Assembly: GCA_013400975.1 (NCBI GenBank)
Contig: WBMZ01004657.1
Span: forward strand, 1-64,000
Length of the DNA: 64,000 nt
Direction of reading: 5' to 3'
Origin: Atrichornis clamosus
Taxonomy: Eukaryota > Chordata > Aves > Passeriformes > Menuridae
This document shows positions 54,701 to 64,000 of the stretch, one piece after another (positions within the stretch are counted from its first letter, which is position 1; every line of letters starts with the position of its first letter). The notes under the pieces were generated by a model that worked only from the letters and a program-made list of their open reading frames with translations, made no database searches and was not told the DNA's origin. A program made the position numbers and the translations under genes.

Positions 54701-57700
54701 TTCAGCTATTCAGAGCAAACTTGATCATTCAAGTGTGAAACTTTATAATTGTTTCTGCTGATCTTTTTTTTTTTCTCACACACACAATGCTGTCAACATC
54801 AGCCATGCTAGTAAATGAGAGCAAAATATCCAGCCAACCATTCTGCAGCTGGAGAGAGAGTTAATTTCAGCAGCACTGATGGATTTCACTAGCCAGACCG
54901 AGAAAAACTGACTGCTAAACCATTCTGCTCACCTGCACATCACATCCCCCGGGGCTGGGATAGAGGGCAGGACGTGCAGGCAGAGCCTCCTCCAGCATGA
55001 ACCCAATCTGCTCCAACCCGTAAGACACTTCCACACCCCACTGCAAGCCTGGCTGTACTGCTGGGCACCAGGGAAATGAGAAAGGGGAGCTGAGGTGCCG
55101 GACAAGGAAGCGGAAATTTAGCAGGACGAGTTGTGCAGCTGTTACAGAGGTGGAAGACCACAAGTACCGGGCAGACAGCAGGACACAGCATGTCCACGGT
55201 AATACTTGGGAGCTGGAGAAAACAGTCCTGGTGAACACATGCAAACAACTCTTTTTGCATTTGGAGACTGTCTCTGGCTGGTGCCCAGATGCCTGATCTA
55301 GAACAGCGACGTGTTCCAGCCGCAATAAATTAACCTGGAGACAACTGCCTCAGGCACAACCCCATTCCAGCCCCCAGATCTGTTCAGCACCAGTGACTCC
55401 CTGCACTGCCAAGCCTGCTGGAATGCAGCTGCAGTGACTAACAGCATGGAACACCACCAAATGCCCCCTGGCACCCGACCCTCCTGTGACTGGCGGGAGC
55501 TCCTTGACAAGCCAGGCCTGCAGAGGAGGATTCCACTCTGACGATGCTGCTGCACACACTGCTGCAGGTGAGCAGCCAAGCCATCCGTGGGGACAGCAGC
55601 TTGGAAAGCCAGATGCTTCTGGCCTGCCCCAAGAAACACATTCTCCACCACAAGTGGCTTAGTGCAGAATAGTACTCGGTATCAAAACGTGACCAAGTTC
55701 ATGGGGGAAGCAGAAGGAGGGAAAACATGTGATTTATATAACCTCAAGAATACAGCCTTTCGGAAAAAATATTTCTAGTCCCACTGAAAATGCCAACTTT
55801 TTGTCAAAACAGATCAGTATAAACCTGAAATCGTTAGGTTCAAGCTGTCAGTGTAATTTACTGTGCAAACTACGGCTCAGATGCCATAGGCTTTCACTCT
55901 GCTCTCTGGGTAAAGCCTTCTGCCTAGGCTATTCTTTCCATAACGTGTTTTTTCCTTCCAGCAGGAGAGAGGCTGCCCGGCACTTTCTCTAGGAAACACC
56001 CTCCAGCCACAGTCCTGGGGGCAGAGGGAAGTAGAGGGATGCAGCACTTAAGTCAGGCTCCTGTGAGATTGAGTGATGCCATTTTGAAGAGAAAAATCTC
56101 CAATGGATGGATCTCTACCTGAAACCTCTGATCATTTTCTGAGTAAATTAGTCATCTTTCCAAAGAAAGTACATTTGAGTGAAAATGCAATTTTCCCTCC
56201 AAGATCAGTACTGATGGAAATTACCAGGTAGTTGTGATATTCTGCAGGAGGAAACTTTGTGTGAAATAACCCCACATGGTACAATAGCCAGGAGGGGGGG
56301 AAAAGAAATTTTTAAAAAATCCCATCTGTCCTTGTTGGACCTTCACAAGAGCACTCCAGAAAAGACTGGGATACCTTAGTAGCTCTGATAACATTTTTTT
56401 CTTTTTTATTCATAAAGTATTCATACTTAATACTCAGCCTTGCTGACGAACCCTTTTTTCATCAAATGAAGTTATAAACTGCAGTGTAAGATCTCTGGGC
56501 TGGTGAAAGAGAGTGGCAGCAGCCTCTTGGGAATATTAGACCTCTGCTCAGGCCAGGTGAGCATTACAAGCCTGACCCTGCTCCTCAGAGATTTCTGCAT
56601 GAGCTCCTAAGGATGTGACTGGTAAACACATGAGATATCTGCTTGGTTTCATTCACTTTGTGTCATCAGCTCCTTTCATTTCCCTGCTGCAGGACTGGCT
56701 GTCACAGTCATTTCTATGCTTTCAGGAAATTTAAAAAAAATCTGACATCCTTGTGCTTAAAATAGACTTGAGAGCCCAGCTGGTTTATACTTGCCTTGTG
56801 GGACCTAGGAGGTTGTGAGGCTGGAAAGCAACTTGAAAAGGAGCAAATTAAAAGACAGGGAAGGAACTGTGAACTTCTAAAATAAAAGGTCTTCTGTTCA
56901 CCCTGAGGCCGATTCTCAGGGCACAGGAGTTCAGGAGTCCCTGGGACACCCACTGGCAGCTGGCACAGCACGAAGCTGCAGGAACACAGTGCTCCAGGAA
57001 CATGGTGCTCCAGCCAGATGTGAACCACCGCTGCCATAGCCCTGCCAGCAGCGTCAGCTCACTGGAAACAGAGCTGTGCAAGCTTGTCTGTGTGCCAGAA
57101 CCTGTACGTGGGATTCCTCACTGCATCCATGTAGTTATGGAGAGCAGCTGGGCTGTTTGACACCCAGGTTTCACCCAACCCCCCCTGTGGCTCAATATCT
57201 TCTTGTTCCCATCTCTCTTCTCCAAATATTGCAGGGACTGGCTCTCAGACTGATTATTGCATTTGACGTGAACGACTTTGTTGTTTTGTTTGCTTTAAAG
57301 AGGCATTCCGTATTCCTGATCTTCTACATTCTAACCCTCAACACTTCTCCCTCCCACCTTGACCACAGGTGGATGCCAGGAAAAGTTTCCCCCATCCCTG
57401 GGCTGTGACTCAATTCCATTTCAGGTCAGTTCCTCTCCTTCTGCACCATCATGCTAAGCACTTTGTGTTATCAGCTGATGAACTGAATCCAGAATCAAAC
57501 CTGCAGAGGGATTTGGTCACTGCTGAAGCCATTTTGGTTATGGATTCTGGTGAGGAGGCCAGAGGAGACCTTCAGCTATGCAGACATCTGCAGTGAATAG
57601 GATAATCCTTGTTCTAATCACATAATCACCTGTACCTCTCTGGGTGATAAAACATCCACTTAAAAATGATATTGCTCCTAAAAAATCTTCTACTGCCTGA

Positions 57701-58204
57701 AGAACCTTGAGTACCGGAGATTAAAAGATTATGGAAAATAAGTATGCATAATTTTCACTTTGCTTTGTGCCAGTGAGAGACAGAGAATGTTTGGACAGAG
57801 AGGAAAATTGGGATAGAAACAGTCTGCTCTGCCATTTGTCTGATCTTTCACACTAGCAGAGGAATGGAAATATTTTTATGATTAGGAAATGCTGAGACAA
57901 GAACAGTGTCTGTGCCTCTTTTAAGAGATGATATTTCAAATGGATAGTGCTCATTCACCACTGCTTCTCTTTTCTTTGTTAACATTTCTTTTTAGTGCCT
58001 AATATTTTAGCAAGAAGCATTTGTGGGCTTAATTAAGGTGGGGACGAGGTTTCTCCTGCTCACAGCTCTGTCACCTGCGCTACGACATTTCCAGTGGTTT
58101 TATTTCCCTGCCAGAACATATCAGAGATACAACACATATCTGTTTCCAGTACAATCCCTGATTTTCCCCGTCCCCAGGAGCAGCGATCACTTGTCCCTGA
58201 CACT

Positions 58205-58219
58205 GTGTTTGTTTTGCAG
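58205..58219 (+). other. CTXND1: 3' splice site before the CTXND1 coding exon
   Basis: GTGTTTGTTTTGCAG ends at 58219. It is a T-rich tract followed by CAG and fits a vertebrate acceptor. The exon would start with GTGGTTGATG at 58220, leaving 54 nt of 5' UTR before the CTXND1 start codon. This implies that one or more non-coding exons lie upstream on the plus strand. Confidence 0.7.
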
Positions 58220-58226
58220 GTGGTTG

Positions 58227-58453
<227 letters not shown>

Positions 58454-61387
58454 CAGGACTTCCCCAGCCAGAGCCATAGAGTGCTGTGGTCCAGGAGGCC
58501 TTTTCCCACCGGGAAGGCTGACACACAAACAGCCATTTTAAGATATGCAGGACAGTATCTCTAAGAGCACATAGTGTAAATTATTTTTGCTCAACAGGTC
58601 AAGATATCAGCAAGCCATTCTGGCAGCACAGTTTACTACTATGCAGCAACCCTTATTTTACAGTTATCATTGTAACTCGAGTAGCACAAGGTTCTCCAGA
58701 GTTTTCCTAGTATAACTCTTGACTAGCACAGTTTGTCCCACCCTCAGTATCACCCACAAATCCAGGGTAACTGTCAAAACCATGGAAGAGCAACAAGAAC
58801 ATTCTGTCTTTCCTGGAACCAGATTGTTTCAAATATTGATTGCTTCCCCAGTCATTATAGTTGCGTTTTAGGAAATGCCCAGATTTTATATGCCAGAACA
58901 TCACTAAGTAGAAGTGCTGAAGTACCCCTGGTTAAGTAGGATTACACGAGCAGATTTATTCTTGACTCACTTGGTTCTGCACATGCAGAACCTACCCCAC
59001 TGCAGCCATATTCCCAGTGATCAGGATACAGAAACACTCAGAGTAAGGGGGTCCTGGACTGCTTTTGACCCCATAGTACCACCTTTCTCTGTCCTACTCA
59101 TGCAAAAACTAGGCATATCCTCTGCCACGGGTTCTTGGATTAGTCAGACCACTTACTATGATCTTGGCACCCACCAGAAGTCCATGGAGCAGAGCTTGGA
59201 CACTGCTGGTGTCACCTACATAGAACTTGCTGTGATTTTCAAAGAGTGATTCCACAAGCAACTTCACCTGTCTTTTGCTTCAGGTGTACTTCAGTGGAAT
59301 GAGGCAGGACTAGAAAGACAAGGACAATAAGCAGAGAGACTTTTCTCCCAGCTTTGTCACTCGGACTCCTTAGCATAACATTTGCAGTAACACACAATAA
59401 TATGCATTCTACCTCGGAGAAATTCAGCACCTTCAAAGAAAGATTTTTCCCACAAATTTGTAAGGTACATTTCCTTCTCTCAATTCATTAAGACAGCCAT
59501 TTTGCAAGAAGGCGTAAGTTGACATGCGAGCTCTGGAAATTTGTTATTTACCTTTGAAGAGTGGGGACTGCAAATTTCCAAAGTCCTCTATTCCTCAAAT
59601 TCTTGGTTTTGGTCACAGCTGCCTTTTTTTCATGACTACATGTTCAGCTTATGGGATTGAAAGGAAGCAATACAGAGCAGGTACTGCAGCCACATCAAGC
59701 ACCATGAACAGACAAGATTTGAAAGCACAAAACTTCAAGAAGGGCATTTCACTATTTCTCATCCCCACCATCCTGCCTGACCCCCAGGTTCTTGCCACAA
59801 GAGTGGATGAGAAAGGTGGAACCAAAGGTTGTGACCAGGAATTGGGACAAACACTTTGTAAGGTACTGTTGTAGCTCTGGCAGATTTGTTTGATGATCAC
59901 ACAAGTAAATTTTTTATGTGCCTCAGTCTACTCATCAGTGAAGTGGGTGCAACATTACCTTGTCTCACCTCGTTTTGTCTATCACATAATACCAGAAAGC
60001 TCTTGGAGAATCTTACATAAGGACACAGAAATAAGGTTCTTATTTACAACTCTTCCTGGTGAAAGTAATAGGGAAGGTCTGGATCTTGGTATGCAGCAAG
60101 GGAAGTTCTCCCCAGGCAGAGGACTTGTCCAGACCCCTGTTTACTCTCTCACTGCAGTATTTTGAGCCAAGCCAAATGGCACCTGGCTTTTTTACACAGC
60201 TCACTGATTTCTGAGGATGTAAGGTGCTCAACACTGCAAATAACAAAGATCCCAAAATAGTAGCTATGAGAGATACGGAGATTTTTGCATGGATCTTTGG
60301 AACCACACAATTTTTGCTGATCTCTGTTGTAGGAGATCCCATTCATGAGGCAGGAGATTTGAGGATTGGCTTTCATCCTGATGTCCTCTAACAAGAGACT
60401 TCCACTGCTTCCATTACCCACTGCAGATTGCTCATCAGGCTGCTATTTAGCCTCGTTTTCTGCTAGCCAGGTAATCACCAGTACCAGAGCATTATTTCAG
60501 GAGTGAATGTTAATGTTCCTCATACTTGGAGCAAACCCACGGTTCTCTCTTATTCATGGATGGGTTTATCTGCACTATAGGAATGGATGTCCTAGCTCAA
60601 AGAACAACACTTCTGTTCCCTGGGCTGAAGTTTAGAACTCATTTTTTGCCATTAAGTCTTGTATCCCACAAGTGGGGCTACTTACAAAAATAAGCAAAAT
60701 AACAAAATAATGTCCAGGCTACGGACACTGTCAGTTTTCAGGTCACCTGGCTGCGTTCACAGCTGATGCAGAGCAAAAGCAGAGCTTGTCCTCACACCTC
60801 CCAGGGCCAATACTCCACTCAGAGCTTATCTGCATGCAGAACTCTTGGCATTGTCACATGCCACTGATAAGCCCCTGTTCAGCTAAGGACTTATTCAGGT
60901 GCTTGAGTTTCAGCCTCTGTGCAGGCTGCCCGACTCCAGAGACCAGGGTCAGTCACGTGCCCTGTCCTTGGCCGGGCAGGGACAGCGACACACCAGGAGC
61001 AAAGCCTGTGTGAGAACAAAGGGTCACAAAAGCTGAGGAAGCAAATTGACCAATTTGCTTTGCAGGAATGTTTGCCACTTTTTTCTTCTTTGTCCAGCTG
61101 AACAAACCATTTTGTGGTTTCTCCTGAAAATCCTAAAGGGAAGACCCCTTTGGGTAGCTCTATTTTCTAATGGAAAGGCACTTGTCTTCCTGGCCTAGCC
61201 TGTCAAGTCCATCCTTCTGTTGACAAAAAGGCTTTCATAAACACCTGAATATTCACAAATATGACTATGTAAAAGTCAATGTGATTGTTTTTATAGAGAT
61301 AATGTCATTCTACCATCTCTTCACTCTCATGACCAGTGACAGGACTCAAACCTGAGTTCAAGGAGCATGAACTCTGGCACATGGTGG
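58454..61387 (+). other. CTXND1: Probable CTXND1 3' UTR and downstream DNA
   Basis: No further coding exon is visible. I found no AATAAA in the 3.3 kb after the stop codon; the first clear one is at 61830. So the 3' UTR is either long (about 3.4 kb) or ends at a weaker signal I cannot identify. Short open frames here run on both strands and have no family resemblance. Confidence 0.45.
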
Positions 61388-61466
61388 GATTCCTCTGCAG
61401 GGTCAGGAGTTGGTCTCAGTGATCCCGATGCATCCCTTCCAACACAGCATATTCTGTGATTCATTC
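61388..61466 (+). mobile_element. CR1 LINE 3'-end remnant, plus orientation
   Basis: TCCTCTGCAGGGTCAGGAG, GTTGGTCTCAGTGATCC, CATCCCTTCCAACAC and ATTCTGTGATTC follow the sense CR1 3' end, with a small insertion and several substitutions. Without a tRNA-like head it could also be the tail of a decayed SINE. If the CTXND1 transcript reaches the signal at 61830, this remnant lies inside its 3' UTR. Confidence 0.8.
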
Positions 61467-61829
61467 TAATTTCTGCCTTTCCCCACTGGTTACAATCACA
61501 CCACTTCACTACTCTTTAACCAAAAGCAATACTAAACATCATGCCTAAAGCAGACATCTTATGCCCCTTCCCCTGGGAGCCAGAACTCTCCCACCAAAGG
61601 TGCATCCCTGCAGCTCCAGCTGATGCCAACCCCGCTGGCAAATCCGTACTCACAGCCAGGGAAGGTCAGTTTTAACAGGGGCTGCATCACTGGGCTTGGT
61701 AGTAATTTCAGCTGCATGCAACAAGTGCCTCTGCTAGTTTTGGTTCTTTTTTAATCATTGTGCCATACTACCAGCAACTGCACTCAGAGGAAATAACTCA
61801 AACTTGTTGCAAATGTATTTATCTAACAT

Positions 61830-61835
61830 AATAAA
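61830..61835 (+). terminator. CTXND1: Candidate poly(A) signal AATAAA for CTXND1
   Basis: First AATAAA after the CTXND1 stop codon on the plus strand, with a T/G-rich stretch (TGTTGTGATTTTCTT) about 40 bases behind, as in cleavage sites. A second AATAAA stands at 62958-62963. Which one is used, if either, cannot be told from sequence. Confidence 0.3.
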
Positions 61836-64000
61836 CAGCTTCAACATGGAAAACCTCCTTGCTGCCTCTGTTGTGATTTTCTTCTAGTTGCCAGTATATC
61901 TTTAAAAACACCCACAACACGACATGATTTTCAAGAAGGGCATACATTCCTGATAGCCCTCCTTGGAGAGTGAGAACAGAGAACTGCTCTCTGTGTAGCT
62001 GCACCACTGCAGACTCTCAGGGGCTCAGGACAGAGCTGATGGAGCCCCAGGTGTTCCTGTGGCTCTGCAGAAGGTCAGCCTTTCCAAAGGGGCTATTTCA
62101 GGTTACTCCCTTGGCCAGGAAGAGCACTGAGCTGAGCTTCAGCTCAGTGGGAGACTTCAGCATCTGCATTTCAGCAATTCATTATCAGTAACAAATTGCA
62201 TACCAAAAGAAATGGGGCCACTGAGACCAGAATCCCTCCTGCTAGCAACAGGAAATGAAGAGCAAGGAGCATCTGTGGGGGTCTCTTTGAAGAAGCCACA
62301 GAGCATGGGATATGCACGGTAAAAAGCACCCAGGGAACTCCTCCTCTTGAAAAAGATGAAGAGACAAATTGCTAATTCTTTCATCTTGAAAAAGGGCTCT
62401 GTTGCCTGAAAGCTGGGTGCTTTATAGAGCTGCTTGTCCCTGCAGCGAGTCCTCTGGCAGGAGGATCTTTGTGCCTGGAACCCAGTTTGCCACAGACTAA
62501 ACCCCTCTGATAAATCATTACCTCTCTCCTAGTCAGAAGCAGAGGCTGGAGTCTTTCTTTACTCTGGTTTCAGCACAGCTACTGTGGCTAAGAGCAGACC
62601 TGAGCTGAAGCCAGCAGCAGCTGGATTTGAGCAGACACCCTGGAAATGTTTTCCTGAAAGAAAAGGGACTGATGCTACCCAGAGAACCACACGAGCTGCT
62701 GCAGCCTGTGCTGGCCAGAGGTGTCCCCAGCTTGCTGGGCCATTGCAGTCTCAGCAGGCAGCTTCAGCACAGACTGCTACAGCCCAGAAGCCAACACAGG
62801 GCTCAGGGGGGGAAACGCTGTGCTCAGACTCCAGCAATCTCCTTTGCACTCTTCATTTTTTTAAAACTGCTTTCATTAAAAATGGTCGATACACTTTGGC
62901 CACTCTTCCTCCTCGCTAACCAGAGGAAAACTCTCCTCATAAACACAGTTTTAAAGCAATAAACAGTTTAAAATTCCTGGTTGCATTTACTCTCATGGTT
63001 CAATTCAATCCACAATGGTGTTAAGAAACATTGAACTATACACTTCTTAGTTGCAAAGCTCCATGTTTTGTACTGGAACTTGGCCAGGCGACCACCACAG
63101 GGAAATCAGAAATCAAAAATGTATTAAAATTGCATTAAGTGTGCTGAAGCCATGAGGAATGCAAAGTTTTTCAAAACTTATTTTATATTTAAGATTAATT
63201 GGATTTCTCAAGCAGCAGCCTCCTTGCCGCTGCAGATCAAAGGAAGTACCTGGTAGGGGTGAGCAGGCAGCAGAGCTGGGCACCCCTCAGTCCCTGCAGC
63301 AGATCCCAGAGCCCCCCCAGAACAGGATCCCAGGACACGGCAGCTCCAGGGCATCCAATGCTCGGAGGTGCCGGCTGCAAGTGCTGAGCCCTGAGCCCAT
63401 CTGCCCTGGATCCAGGGCTGAGTGAGGAGGGGCACAGGAAACCCTCCCTGTGCCTGCAGCTCCCAACCAGGCCCTCAGAATTCGTGGACAAAGGTGCTGA
63501 TCCTACAGGGTGACCCAAGGCATGCTCGGCTGCCACCAGGGACTTCTGCTCCTGCATTTCCCTGGGACGTTCATTAACTCTGTTAAACCCAGCTCTGTTT
63601 CGGCTGCCTGTGGAGCAGATAATATGGAGCAAACAGTAAAAATCAGAAAGCATGGGTCTGTAATTAAAACTTTGTGGAAAGCCAAACACATGCAGTAGAG
63701 AAAAGGTTGAGGTGAAGAAGTTCTTGGGAATGAAGATGGGAAGGAGGAACAGCTCACAGCAGATTTGTATGGAGCAGCACGGTGCCAGTACTTCAGCATG
63801 TTCCTCACGTACTTCCAAAGCCTTCAATCAATTTTAAAATCCCAGAAATTATCTTCTTCTTTCTCACTAAGCAGCAACTGTGTGGGCATTCTGAAGAGAA
63901 GCAGCAATCAAACCTGAGAAATGGCCTCCTGCCTCACTGCTTACAGCCAAAAGCCATGTGAAGATCACCTCCTGGCTCTGTCCCTCTTCCCAAAGCCACT
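61836..64000. other. Downstream intergenic DNA, no gene recognised
   Basis: GC-rich pockets at 62580-62830 and 63220-63480 give overlapping open frames on both strands, none recognisable. An AATAAA is at 62958-62963. From remembered synteny FAH should lie further right, on the minus strand, but no FAH exon could be recognised here. Confidence 0.55.

Larger units (their letters stand above)
27636..58204. other. Long non-coding stretch, possible CTXND1 intron
   Basis: About 30.6 kb without a recognised coding exon. It holds CR1 fragments at 32234-32370 and 49292-49590, a tRNA-derived SINE at 41683-41819, a purine tract at 42929-43029, a three-copy tandem repeat at 51586-51750, and homopolymer and ATT runs. 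GC-rich pockets at 54180-54560 and 54940-55640 carry long chance frames on both strands. If the first exon proposed near 27.3-27.6 kb belongs to CTXND1, this is its first intron; otherwise it is intergenic. Confidence 0.5.

Noticed and set aside
62584..62962. Two overlapping 111-codon plus-strand frames
   Set aside because: GC-rich pocket, both frames open over the same interval, composition biased, nothing recognisable.

Overview
The window is nuclear DNA of a vertebrate, almost certainly a bird and probably a passerine. It is AT-leaning and gene-poor with no operon-like coding. It carries 3' ends of CR1 LINEs in the avian form, and one SINE with a tRNA-Ile-like head joined to a CR1-type tail, a design I know from passerine genomes (TguSINE1). 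Two genes can be recognised, both by their protein sequence. They face away from each other across a gap of about 58 kb.

Left edge (1-860): a CpG island holds exon 1 of ARNT2 on the minus strand. The coding part is 31 nt (MATPAAVNPP plus the first base of the next codon), ending at a GTGAGT donor. The rest of ARNT2 lies beyond position 1. The island contains G-quadruplex-capable runs, and a degenerate 40-bp minisatellite with about seven units (581-859) borders it.

Middle (860-58219): a long non-coding stretch with old CR1 fragments, the SINE, a 101-nt pure purine tract, a perfect 3 x 55 bp tandem repeat and scattered simple repeats. A local rise in CpG at 27.3-27.9 kb, with a TATA-like box, a good splice donor and a plus-strand G+T bias just downstream, is my best guess for a non-coding first exon of CTXND1. 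If so, 27.6-58.2 kb is its intron.

Right part (58220-64000): a single-exon CDS for CTXND1 (cortexin domain containing 1, 59 residues, one transmembrane helix) on the plus strand, preceded by a clear 3' splice site. Sequence with candidate poly(A) signals and one small CR1 remnant follows.

The order ARNT2 (minus) / CTXND1 (plus) agrees with the vertebrate arrangement I remember around human 15q25.1 (FAH - CTXND1 - ARNT2), so FAH would be expected beyond the right edge. The two genes belong to different processes: ARNT2 is a bHLH-PAS transcription factor partner and CTXND1 a small membrane protein. Their adjacency says more about conserved synteny and shared neural regulatory DNA than about a joint pathway. 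I found no sign of a new multi-gene system, virus, CRISPR array or functional RNA gene. Almost all other open reading frames look like chance or repeat-derived.
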